Shown here piece after piece: positions 28,408-37,920 of a DNA stretch of 64,000 nt. The first letter of the stretch is position 1. Every line of letters begins with the position of its first letter. The stretch comes from Adiantum capillus-veneris. Lineage: Eukaryota > Streptophyta > Polypodiopsida > Polypodiales > Pteridaceae. The position numbers and the translations under genes are program-made. The notes under the pieces are model-generated. The model saw nothing but the letters and a program-made list of their open reading frames with translations, was not told where the DNA came from and searched no databases. Location of the stretch: assembly GCA_014529385.2 (NCBI GenBank), contig CM043970.1, positions 45,600,279 through 45,664,278 on the forward strand, in the 5' to 3' direction.

Positions 28408-31166
28408 GCGTGCTTTCTAGCTTTCCATGTGTTTTTCTGACTCCGCGGTCCTTGATTAACCACTTCAGTCGCTAACTTTCCATTCTCAGGTTCTCTAGTG
28501 GTTTTCTTAGCTTGAGCTCTAGTAACAACTTGCGTTGGTATCAGAGTTTCATTTTCAGACCCACTGCTGGTAGGAATAGTTTCTAACATATTCAATGTCG
28601 TCTTTTGCACTTTGTTTGGATTCTTTGAACAATCCTCAATGAAGTGAGTAACCCCACACTCAGTGCAATAAGCGTTAATTCTAATGATTTCCGTATGTGG
28701 GCAAACATTCATCAGATGGTCACCTCCACACTTGTAACAGGGTCCTAGTGCTGGTCTTGGTCCCGCTTGATTCGTCCTTTGTGGATATGATGGTCTTTGT
28801 CCTGTTAACCCTCCATGAGCTATGAACATCAAGGTTCTTGCGTCCAAATTGTATCTCTCTTCATCAGAAGCACTTGTAGCCGTTGGTGTTCCAACATTCC
28901 CCATCATGCCCCATGGTTCTGGTTGTTTAGGTTCTTCTGGTGGGTAATACACTGTCGGGGACATGTGTGCACCCGATTCTTCGTAATAGGCTTGAACAGG
29001 CACTAAGGCTTGTTCTTCCTGATTCTCTAAGGTTGGTGCATATCTAATGCCCACTGGTCTCGCTCCTGGTAAAGGTGGTTGTTGTCCCAATACCGGTTGC
29101 GGTCTTTCTATCCCCATAGGTCCTGGTACATTTCCCGTTGGGTATCGAGGTACTGGATGTACTTGAGGTGGTGCTAATTGAGCAGGAGGTGCGTACTGGC
29201 GCTCCCTTACATACCCTTTGTTGTAATAGCACTCCTCTGTTGGATGATTTGTCCATTTTTGTTCGATAGCACACCATTTCAGTGTTTTTGGCAATGGTTT
29301 TTGGTATGGTGCCATCCTTTTTAGAGCATCTTCTATCATTTGCTCTACATTTGGCATGGTTGTTGTTTGAACATTCTTTTTAGTGGTAGTCTCGCTCGCT
29401 ACGGAGGAGGAGCTACTGGATGCAAAATCTGTATCCGCTGACACCTCTCCATAAACCGTACAGTTATCCACTAAGTACAATGCCTCTCTCGTTACTTGCT
29501 CGAAACTTGTACAAGCTTTCAAGTGCAAGTCTTTCTTGAGAGTGTCGTTCCTCAGTCCCTCAATAAAAAGAACAGATAGTCTGTCATCTTGTGGTCGTTC
29601 ACGTACTGGACATCTCTCAATGTATTGTTTGAAGCGAAGTGAAGCTTCCTTCACTTTTTCGTGTTCTCTCTGTTTAAAAGCATATATTTGTGAGACCGTA
29701 TTGTGCTTAATCCCTCGTTTTGAGAATTCCTCCGCAAACTCTCTTAGCAAATGGTCAATGTCATGGAATCCCCCTATGTTCATTGGTTGAAACCATGTCA
29801 ATGCAGTACCTTCTAGAGTAAGACCAAATCCCTCGTATTGTGTATGGAAATCGGTTATCTGCTCAGCTCTTAAGACTTGCTTAAAGAGTGACACATGTGC
29901 ATACGGATCTCCTGAACCACCATACTTCTTTGGCATACACTTGGCTACTTGAGATGGTCTCATACGTCTATGATCTGCTACCAATCTCATTGCTCCTGTG
30001 TCTCGGCTAAAGCTTTCTCTAGCACCATGGACTTCATGGGTTACCCTTGTTGGTTCCTCTGCCCTGAATCTACTACTGGGAGGTAAATGTGATGGTTCCG
30101 CTTCAAACCTTGGACCTGGCGTGGTATAGGTGGGGATTGGAACTGCACTACCTCGATTCGTCTCCATTGACTCTCTGGAATGTAATGATCCCATTGGTCC
30201 GAGCTTCGAGTCCCAAGGTTGACTGAAAGAATCAGCAACCTGAGTTCTTTGTCCTCCTGTTGTCATTGAGTTTTGCACTCCAGTTGTTGGTGCTGGTCTA
30301 TGTGAGCTAGAAGTAACATAATACTGATGTAGAGGTCCCCCAAAGTATGTATATCCTTCTAATTCTTTCTTGCCCATTGTTGAGTATTGCCTGCCATACT
30401 TATCGTAAGCGGCAATTTTCACTTCCGATCCCTCTGTGTAGGTAAAGACATAGAGTCTTTTTTTGTCTGTCAACTCTCCGGTGTAGGGTTCTTCACATCT
30501 ATAATAGAGATCTTGCTCCCCATTATTATATTTGTACAGCCCCACATAGATGTTATCAGTGTTGATCCTTGTAGTTTCATTCTCTCTTCTTAACCTCGCA
30601 TTAGGGAAGTTCATTATTGGTGCTTTCTCCTCAAGTTCTTCATCTATTTTGGCTTTGGTGCCCATCAATCCCCACTTGTCCACAATGTTAGGGTTTAGGA
30701 CTACCAAGTACATGGTACCCTCGTCATCTAGATATCTATCTCCGCTATAGCTCACAGGCACTAAGTCCTTGAACTCACTAGGTCTTTCTTCTATCTTTAC
30801 ACAATAGCGGTCCATTCCATCTTTGTAGATCTTTGCACCTTGCTCATTGTCGTACTGGTATTTTATGAACAATAGCTTCATGGTGGCGGAAGGGTTTGAT
30901 GATCCTGCTGCCATATTTTCTCTGTTGTTCAGGTTCAAGTGTTCCAAGTTTTCGGTGAAAATTTCGTAAGATCTCTCCGAAGAAGTATCAGAGATACTTC
31001 CTTCAAAGATCGGCTCTAATGGTTGCACCCAACTTTGGTTTACACTTCCCTCGGTTGATATGACACTTGCTGGTTCCCCTTGTTTTGGTTGATTATTCCG
31101 GAGATTCCTGCCCGATCTCAAATTCATCAATTCCCCTAAAGGACTGTAGCTTTTCCGTCTAAGCAA
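28404..31166 (-). CDS. Gag polyprotein of element 1, 920 aa
   Basis: The ORF is intact. Residues about 120-290 are an N-terminal domain of unknown fold also found in element 2. The capsid-type retrotransposon gag domain is at about 405-560 (YAHVSLFKQVLRAEQITDFH, LTLEGTALTWFQPMN). The region to about 780 is Pro-rich. Two zinc knuckles follow near 808-845: CYKCGGDHLMNVC and CTECGVTHFIEDC. Both are C-x2-C-x3-H-x4-C, one residue shorter than the usual C-x2-C-x4-H-x4-C. Gag packages the element RNA in cytoplasmic particles. At 920 aa it is long for a plant Ty3/gypsy gag. Confidence 0.9.
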   Translation of the reverse strand: MLRRKSYSPLGELMNLRSGRNLRNNQPKQGEPASVISTEGSVNQSWVQPLEPIFEGSISDTSSERSYEIFTENLEHLNLNNRENMAAGSSNPSATMKLLFIKYQYDNEQGAKIYKDGMDRYCVKIEERPSEFKDLVPVSYSGDRYLDDEGTMYLVVLNPNIVDKWGLMGTKAKIDEELEEKAPIMNFPNARLRRENETTRINTDNIYVGLYKYNNGEQDLYYRCEEPYTGELTDKKRLYVFTYTEGSEVKIAAYDKYGRQYSTMGKKELEGYTYFGGPLHQYYVTSSSHRPAPTTGVQNSMTTGGQRTQVADSFSQPWDSKLGPMGSLHSRESMETNRGSAVPIPTYTTPGPRFEAEPSHLPPSSRFRAEEPTRVTHEVHGARESFSRDTGAMRLVADHRRMRPSQVAKCMPKKYGGSGDPYAHVSLFKQVLRAEQITDFHTQYEGFGLTLEGTALTWFQPMNIGGFHDIDHLLREFAEEFSKRGIKHNTVSQIYAFKQREHEKVKEASLRFKQYIERCPVRERPQDDRLSVLFIEGLRNDTLKKDLHLKACTSFEQVTREALYLVDNCTVYGEVSADTDFASSSSSSVASETTTKKNVQTTTMPNVEQMIEDALKRMAPYQKPLPKTLKWCAIEQKWTNHPTEECYYNKGYVRERQYAPPAQLAPPQVHPVPRYPTGNVPGPMGIERPQPVLGQQPPLPGARPVGIRYAPTLENQEEQALVPVQAYYEESGAHMSPTVYYPPEEPKQPEPWGMMGNVGTPTATSASDEERYNLDARTLMFIAHGGLTGQRPSYPQRTNQAGPRPALGPCYKCGGDHLMNVCPHTEIIRINAYCTECGVTHFIEDCSKNPNKVQKTTLNMLETIPTSSGSENETLIPTQVVTRAQAKKTTREPENGKLATEVVNQGPRSQKNTWKARKHA

Positions 31167-32541
31167 TTTGTTTTCCCCAAGTTTTTGTGGTCAGAATTGA
31201 TCCAAACTGATTGATACTTGGTCAATGTTTAATTTTGTCAGTTGGACAACTTCTGTTTCATCAAGTGAGAATTTTGTTGCAGTTATGCTGAAAAAGACAT
31301 TATACGCGTATGATGTCTTTTTTCCCAGATTTTGACTATTTTGGTTATGCTCACTCTCAATGGCCCCTTTATGCTCTGTTCACTCACAAAATTCAGTTTG
31401 AACTCTGTTTGAGCAAGTTATGGCTAATTTAGGCTTTTCTTGGCAATTTTCCGCTTTTGACTTGTTTTCTGGCTCAATTGTGATCCAAATGGGATGAAAC
31501 TTCAAATATAACCTCTAGACAGCTATTACAATGGATCTGTGTTAGCAAAGTATCAAAATATGTCCAAAATTAGGTCAAAGACATCATACGCGTATGATGT
31601 CTTTTTCATCAATTTGGGTCCAAACTTGATATTTATGCTTTCTACAGTGTTTGTAACAATCTTGTCAGGTCAGATTTCAAAAATAAGCAATGGAAGTGCA
31701 AAAAGACATTATACGCGTATGATGTCTTTTTTCCCAGATTTTGACTATTTTTGGTTTTAAGCCTTCTCCAATGTTTATAATTGAGTTTCAGGTGTTTTTG
31801 TCAGGTTTGAATGTAAAAACAAGATCTGAATCCAAAATTTCTTGTTCTTTGCGTTTCTTGGACTCCGACTTGTCTTTTTTTGGGTTTCTTTGAGTGTTAA
31901 TGCCCTTGTTTTAAGTTGATCTTAGGGTAAAACCCCCCTTCTAAACACTCTGGCAATGTCAAATTTTCAATTTTAGTCTCTGTTTAGGTCCTAAGACATC
32001 ATACGCGTATAATGTCTAAAGTTGCAGATTTCCAGTTTTTTCAGCACAGAACTCTTCCAATAGCTCTTTTAAGTGCTCAGCAACAATCAGTTACACAGAA
32101 AATTTTTCTGAACTTTGTTTATTGCATATTTCACTACCAAAGAGACTTTTCCAGTGATCTAACATGCAATCAAACACATCAAGCAAATAGAACACCAATC
32201 GATAGCTCTAGATCAGGATCAAATCAGGCCCTACCTAAGCTACTTCTAATCATAAAATGGATTTTTTGCAATTGAAAATATAAAGAGATTTACTACCACA
32301 CAAGGAGTAGCAAATGCTTTTTATGTCAACAACCACTTAAACACCATCAAAAAACAATCTAATCTAAGCTAAACTAAAAATACTATCAACGCGGAAGACC
32401 CAGGAATACCTTACTTCCTAGTATCTCTCGAGATCTTCGGAGTCCACCACTCCTAGATCTTTTCTAACTAAAGTATACAAAGTAGTTTATACGACTCACC
32501 TCGTAGGATTAGTCTAAGGTCACCTACTTAGGGCTCTCGTC
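31167..32541 (-). other. Untranslated leader of element 1
   Basis: About 1.37 kb between the primer site and the gag ATG, without long frames. It contains palindrome array A. Confidence 0.8.
31295..32017. repeat. Palindrome array A of element 1, four copies
   Basis: The same 24 bp palindrome as array B lies at 31295-31318, 31579-31602, 31704-31727 and 31994-32017. The copy at 31579 is perfect and the others have one C/T mismatch in one arm. Distances are 284, 125 and 290 bp. Copies at 31295 and 31704 share about 30 bp of 3' flank (TTTTTTCCCAGATTTTGACT onwards), so part of the array grew by duplication. It lies in the leader, 130 bp to 850 bp upstream of the gag ATG. Confidence 0.97.
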
Positions 32542-32558
32542 CCCGGCAGCGGCGCCAA
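32541..32558 (-). promoter_or_regulatory. Primer-binding site, tRNA-Asp type
   Basis: On the minus strand TGGCGCCGCTGCCGGGGA begins 2 nt after the 5' LTR. It is complementary to the 3' end of plant tRNA-Asp apart from one mismatch, judged from memory of that tRNA. Confidence 0.85.
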
Positions 32559-32559
32559 A

Positions 32560-33504
32560 TGTTAAGGCGGTTACGCCGCTAGCGGAAGCTAAATAGCGAG
32601 AACTCAACCAACAACAGAATTTGTCAGACGAGGACGAAGCTTGACCCGCAGGCGCATGGAAACAACTAGGTGGGTGTCAAATCACCTACTCGACCTTCTA
32701 ATGACAATCACTACCAAGGAAATCAAATCTAAGTTCTAAAATACGCAAGTGACTGAAATCCGTACTACGAACGAATGCTATACGAAACAGGATCTAGAAT
32801 CATCGAATCGATCTCAAACTCAAGGGGAAGTCTATACACTAGGTAAGAACAACACCCTAAAGACTTGAACTGCAAAATCAACCTATAACCACTCCGTGCG
32901 GTAAACGCGTATGAAGACAGGCCGAAAATTACAGGTGACCGAAACTTGACCCCGATGGTACGAATGTGTAGCTCTACTCGTTGTGGTTCTATAGATATGC
33001 TGCACGCTCTATTCCGACACACGAGTTGGAAGAAAACTCACACCGAAGCTCGTAGGAACTTACCACACATAGAAGCCGATAGCGCGCACTCTTGGTATCT
33101 GTGCGTAGCTCTCGCCGTTGCTAACACAATGGCGGTGTCGCTTCTCCAATGGCGGCTCCGTAGCTCGCGTAGCAAGAAGATAAGACTCTCTCTCACTCTC
33201 TCTCTCTCTCTCTCTCAGACACAGTCACAGCGCTCAAAACTCACCTTGATTAATAATTGAATCTCCCTTTAGGTTACAAAACTTTGGCTTATATACCTCA
33301 GCCTTGGAGGTGAGAACATCTCTAATTATTTACATAAGCAGGTGAAATTACGTCGGGATTACAAGCTGGAAACTCAATTGAGTCCCGTTACTTAATGAAT
33401 GGCTCAAATCAAAATTAATGTCGGAAAGACATTTGTTACAATCAATGGTTACAAAATGATGGGCGTGAGCAAAAATGCGGGTGTGATCCTCTGCTGGCTC
33501 AACA
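32560..33504 (-). repeat. 5' LTR of element 1 (945 bp)
   Basis: Apart from one CT unit in the microsatellite it matches 14658-15604 over every stretch I compared. On the minus strand it is the promoter LTR. Near 32905-32918 (and 15003-15016 in the other LTR) ACGCGTATGAAGAC resembles half of the 24 bp palindrome. Confidence 0.95.
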
Positions 33505-33509
33505 TAGAT
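33505..33509. repeat. Target duplication TAGAT, right
   Basis: Matches 14653-14657. Confidence 0.95.
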
Positions 33510-34148
33510 AGAGCGAGTTGGAAAGAGAAAAGAGTCATCCTTTGGGCTGACAATATATCTACAAAACTTGTATCTACAAAACTTGGTAATGGAGTGGTAT
33601 TGTTGGTCCACCCATATGAGGCTATAAACTGTACTGAACTAGGTGAGAGTAGCTTGGGTGTCATTGTGGAAGGGTCGATGTATCCACATCAAAGTGATAT
33701 TTCAAGTTTGAATTTGGTAAGCTGGCCTATTAGGTAGCTCACATTTGAGAATGGTGAGCCCTTGATCAAAGACACTGGATCTTCTTCTGCCATTGAGGGT
33801 ATTCAAGATCCCCTCATGGAAGAAACGGGAGATTCCCTGGACAGCTTATATGCTTCTAGTGATGAGTATGAGGATGATGGCATAGATAACAACACTAAAA
33901 CTAGTTTTGAAGAAGGTATCACCAATACAGAACTAGGTCTTCTTCTTCATACTCAAAATGATAGAGAGCAGGATGCCATTGCCGGTGACTATGATATAAG
34001 AGATGGGACAGGTAAGAAAAGGAGTTACGTACATAGAGTTAGTCCTAGAAAAAAAAAAGGTAATGCTCATGCTTTCAACAAACAATGTGATGCTGCAAAC
34101 ATTCACAAAGTTGCAACAATTGATTATTGTGAGATGCGATGCTGTTAG
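33510..34148 (+). pseudogene. Split transposon gene, 3' continuation
   Basis: Continues the frame of 14340-14657 exactly after removal of element 1 and one target copy. It reads RASWKEKRVILWADN, GNGVVLLVHPYEAINCTELG and SSLNLVSWPIR, which may be a second diverged DUF8039-like unit. It is broken by an in-frame TAG at 33735-33737. The frame then resumes as an acidic linker (DSLYASSDEYEDDG) and a basic segment, to a second TAG at 34146-34148. A third in-frame TAG lies at 34194-34196. Confidence 0.6.
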
Positions 34149-34880
34149 ATTGGAAACAAATACAAAATCATGCAAGCGAGGGCAGACTTTTAGGGACAAA
34201 GCTACACTAGCCGATGCACATTTGTATTGGATTGTATGAGCATGGCTCATAGAAAAGATCAAGAAGAGGAATGCTTTGAGTTTACTTTTGATGGAAAGAA
34301 GGTATGTAGTAAAGCATGGTATGTAATGCATGGAATAGGAAAGTCAACATTTTACAGGCTGCGTACACAATTCTTGGATGGAGCATGCAATGGCAATCAT
34401 GGAACCACTGGAATAATAAGAAAGAGCTTGACACATGTTGAGATGGCAAAAGCACTCATACAAGGCTTCATATATAATAATGCAGATCAAATGCCACCTA
34501 AGTCACGGACAACCATGCATGGCACTCGGGAAACTCAACGTGTTCTACCAACGATGTATAAACAAGTGGACATTTTGCGGGAAGTAAACGACACACTTGT
34601 CACAATGGAATACAAAACGTTGTCACAGCCAATATTCTCAAGGTTGTGGAACACAGTCTTCAAGACAGTCAGTTTATCAACATCAAGCACATTCTCTAAA
34701 TGTGACATTTGCACATCAATAAAGGTCAAGCTGGAGTCTACCAAAAATCAGGTGGAGCGTGCTAGATACATGGCATAGAGGAGAGCACACATGTTGCGAC
34801 GCAACAAATGAGCTGTAGAAATCTGTACTATGCTTGGAGGAGCTCTTCAAAAATGAATCCAACCAAGTTCTTGCGCATTA
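34149..34880 (+). pseudogene. DUF7869-like transposon protein, N-terminal part
   Basis: In the same frame as the preceding entry, after the TAG at 34194, it reads CFEFTFDGKKVCSKAWYVMH, GIGKSTFYRLRTQF, and then FSKCDICTSIK, a C-x2-C zinc pair. This order (basic VC..AW..HGI.KSTFYR, CxxC, then a catalytic-like domain) is what I know from DUF7869-containing transposon proteins of non-seed plants and animals. It is interrupted by a TAG at 34776-34778, followed by a frame shift before MNPTKFLRIIHDKMDQSKTA. Confidence 0.6.
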
Positions 34881-35010
34881 TACATGACAAGATGGACCAG
34901 AGTAAGACTGCTATACCACAAATTAAACCAGTTTCAAAATCTCTCAATGGAGTTGAGAGGCTTCCAGTATCCTTGACAGGAATGCTCACTCATGGACATG
35001 GACAAACAAC
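34808..35010 (+). pseudogene. DUF7869-like protein, middle, before the MITE
   Basis: Reads FLRIIHDKMDQSKTAIPQIK, VERLPVSLTGMLTHGHGQTT and is then cut by the MITE at 35014. Removing the MITE and one TTA restores YGHFALGLWPSDPNFTIASL in frame. Confidence 0.7.
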
Positions 35011-35013
35011 TTA

Positions 35014-35360
35014 GGCCTGTGTCACACTGGGGCAGGCAAATGTTGGCCATGCCTAGGTGGCCGACTCTCATTTGCAAAGGAAAAAGGAAAGGATGGCCTG
35101 CAGCTTTTGCCAGAGGGGCGGGCAAGAGAGCCCGGCCAACTTGTGAGGGAAGCGGCCAGCTGCAAAAAGTGCGCGCGCGAACGAAGCTTAGAGGTTTTGA
35201 GCTTTGCTCGTCAGACTGATACACGGACGCTCTACCACTTGGCTACACCCTATTTGTTGGAGACCTTGGTCATTGTACAGGTGATAACCCAGTGTGACTG
35301 TGTTTGCCTGGCCACCTTCCGAAAAGTGGTGTGGCTGCCTGCCCCAGTGTGACATAGGCC
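35014..35360. mobile_element. Tourist-like MITE, 347 bp
   Basis: Terminal inverted repeats of 25 bp: left GGCCTGTGTCACACTGGGGC and 5 more bases, right the reverse complement with one mismatch. The 3 bp target duplication is TTA (35011-35013 and 35361-35363). A TTA target and GGCC-starting ends are typical of PIF/Harbinger (Tourist) MITEs. It encodes nothing recognisable. Excision in silico restores the reading frame of the host transposon gene. Confidence 0.93.
35179..35250 (-). ncRNA. tRNA-like segment inside the MITE
   Basis: On the minus strand GGGTGTAGCCAAGTGGTAGA looks like the 5' part of a tRNA with a pol III A box (TAGCCAAGTGG). About 31 nt later AGCTCAAAACC resembles a degenerate B box. 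The full cloverleaf does not fold convincingly by eye, so this is a tRNA relic or chance similarity, not a working tRNA. Confidence 0.35.
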
Positions 35361-36841
35361 TTATGGTCACTTTGCATTGGGATTATGGCCGAGTGATCCC
35401 AACTTCACAATTGCATCTCTCTCAAAATGTCTAAGAAACTTAGAAAGAAGAGATAAACATATGTTTGGTGACTTGAGCTTAGAAAACTCAAGTGTAGAAC
35501 CACGAACAAATCTTTTTGATTGTGTTTTTTCTACCACTTCTCTCTATCACCATACGAAAGTGCTTAAGGAGAAAAAACAGTACTGCAAGGAACAGAGTGC
35601 TCAGAATGAAGAGGCAGAGACTGATCTAATCACAAATGTGAATGTGGACACTGAGAATTTTGCTTCTAAACAGGGAAATGATTGTCCAAGGATGCAATCA
35701 ATCTTTGCTACTAATGCACATGTACAAGAGGATGGCAATGTATTTGGGTTCAAGAGGTTGCCAAGAACATTGTTGTTGCAACTTGATAATTGAGTTCAAA
35801 AAATAAGAATCGATATGTGTTTGCATACCTATCATTGTTGGTTGCACGAGGAGTATTTGACACTGTGCAGCTTGGATTTCTTATGGTTGTCACACTCATG
35901 AAGACATTGATGCATTGTTCAGTTGATTTTTTGAGAAGCTTAGAAAACAAGCCATTTTTACAGTTCCACATTTGATGAAGATCTTCAGTGAGTGTGTTAG
36001 CATGCATCTAGCACTTTTTCTCCTACAAAAGGTGGCAGACTTTAAAGGATTTGTAAAGGGGTTCTTACATGATGGAGCAGATAGCTTAGTGGGTCATTCA
36101 AAGCCATTGCAATTTAGGTTCTATATGAGTGATGGAATACCTTTGATGCAGTACAAAGTACACCCTAAAAATGTGGATTGGTTACCCGAAAATGGTATAG
36201 AGTTACGGAAGAGAAATGACCAAGGAGGAGCCAAGCTTCCTGAAGGTGTTCCAAAAGTATTACCACCCTTTGAGTATGTTAAAGATAGTGAGAAAGTTAT
36301 GGAAGGATTAAAGAAGTATGTTAGTTGGTGGAAAGATCACTTGCAAGAGAAAGGAGATGAAAGTGAGTATGCTAGGTGGATCAACCCAGTTCTTATGTAC
36401 TGGGAGCATCTCATGCAAGCTATGCAAAACCCTGGACAAAGTGAAAACACTTTATTTGATGACTTCTGGCCAAGGAGTATACGTGAACAAGATCATCCTC
36501 TTGAAGTTCCATTGGAAGATGGTCTAGATGAAGTACTTGACATAATCGAGGGCCACTATTGTGGTCCAATGCGCAACAAACTTGCTGAGGAGTTCAACCC
36601 AACTCTTGATGTGACAAAGTGAGACTTTGTACTTGTGCAACCTTGTGATGAAAATTACCCAGTTTGGTTAGGAGAGGCAGCAACAGATATTGATCAGAAC
36701 AATGACTCGGCAACCTATCTTCAAGTGAAGATACAATACTGGGCACCGATTTCAAAGAAGAAGAATGCAAGTGACGTGGAGGTTTACAAGGATTGTTGGA
36801 ACAAGTATTGGAGAGAAAACGTCAATGATCCTCAACACTAG
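35361..36841 (+). pseudogene. DUF7869-like protein, C-terminal part
   Basis: After the MITE: GLWPSDPNFTIASL, then LLLQLDN, a frame shift at 35790, SKNKNRYVFAYLSLLVARGV, GFLMV, another shift, HTHEDIDALFS, a TGA in FS*FFEKLRK, and MKIFSECVSMHLALFLLQKV to 36622. A final piece (36635-36841) reads CDENYPVWLGEAATDI. The conserved QLDN..KNRY..GHTHEDID series suggests a nuclease-like, transposase-type domain, known only as a DUF. This copy has at least two shifts and two stops and is dead. Confidence 0.65.
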
Positions 36842-37185
36842 GAAGACACTAGCTGCATCATTTGGGCATGGAAGCCCAAGGGTGGACAAATTCCTGAAAA
36901 AATCAAGATTCCAAAGGCAATAATCCTCAAGGCCAAAGAGAGTTAGTTGAAACTTGATGAACATGAGGCACCATCAACTGTCAATGCAAATGAGGAGGAA
37001 TGATCGCTTAGCATTGGCTTTTCACCTTTGTAATCTTCTAGCAATGGTTCCAATTAGTCCACCCATAGCTAGGGTCATTATCAACATTGATAATGGCATC
37101 CCATCTTTAATCTTCAAGAAATCTTATTCAATATGAATGGTGTTTTTTTTTACTTTAGTCACCCAAGTTTTTCTTGCAACTTACA

Positions 37186-37302
37186 TTTTGATTGTTTTAT
37201 CAAATGAAGCATGTGTGGGAAGAAAATTTTGTTCTATCAAATAAAGCATGATTGTTTTGATTGTTTTATCAAATGAAGCATGTGTGGGAAGAAAATTTTG
37301 TT
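37186..37302. repeat. Tandem duplication, 69 bp offset
   Basis: TTTTGATTGTTTTATCAAAT and the next 28 bases occur at 37186-37233 and again at 37255-37302, almost identical. Confidence 0.9.
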
Positions 37303-37647
37303 TTGGGTGCATGAGCATATGTGTGTGTTTACGCACACGCATCTGTGTGTGTATTTGTAAACTATCGTGTGCAAAAACACTCTAGTGTATAATATGGTTG
37401 TTGAAAATGGACCATATTGGATCTTGCAGACTCATAAGCATCCACTAAACATTGTATCTCAGTTTTCATATGTGCAACAACCTAGTACAATACAACCTTA
37501 CCTCAAGTCCATGAGACACAAAGAATCGTCCCAAATGTGTGAATTTTTCCCTATTTTCCTAAATATGTGTTAAAGCATTTCATTCTTCGATTTTCTCTAT
37601 GCTTTCAGAGTGCTGTACCGTTTTTTGTTTTGACTTTTTTTTGTATT

Positions 37648-37676
37648 TTTTTGTTTTGTTTTGTTTTGTTTTGTTT
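37648..37676. repeat. (TTTTG)n microsatellite
   Basis: Five to six TTTTG units within a T-rich stretch from 37620. Confidence 0.85.
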
Positions 37677-37920
37677 CATGTTTCATTTCATACTTAGGAG
37701 TAGGGTAAGTAGAAACCACTACCATCAAATTTGGGCTAAAAGATTGAAGGAGAAAATGAGTGAAAACCATATTTTGGCCGAAATGACCATAACTCTTAAA
37801 TTATAAACATTTGATGGTAGAGACCTCAAAAGTGATCCAAATTCAAAAATTTGTGGATCAAGGGCATTATCAGACTCTCTAGAAGCAATCTAGAAAGTCT
37901 GGCAAGATTTTATGGAGGAA

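Larger units (their letters stand above)
14658..33504 (-). mobile_element. Complete Ty3/gypsy LTR retrotransposon (element 1)
   Basis: An 18,847 bp element on the minus strand with TG...CA LTRs at both ends, a perfect TAGAT target duplication, a primer site, a polypurine tract, and gag, protease, RT, RNase H and integrase in the Ty3/gypsy order. Extras are a duplicated integrase zinc module, a second protease-like domain after integrase, a Trp-motif repeat region, two palindrome arrays and a large accessory coding region. The LTRs differ, as far as I compared them, only by one CT unit, so insertion was recent. Gag and the first protease ORF are intact; RT to integrase has several frame breaks. 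A tRNA-Asp-type primer site is common in Tat/Athila relatives, but no second RNase H was found. Confidence 0.95.

Noticed and set aside
19113-32017. CRISPR-like array (repeats with spacers)
   Set aside because: The repeats are palindromes with spacers of about 260 bp inside a plant LTR retrotransposon; no cas genes, and spacing and repeat type do not fit CRISPR.
35179-35250. Functional tRNA gene
   Set aside because: A and B box-like words are present, but the stems do not pair well enough and the segment lies inside a MITE.
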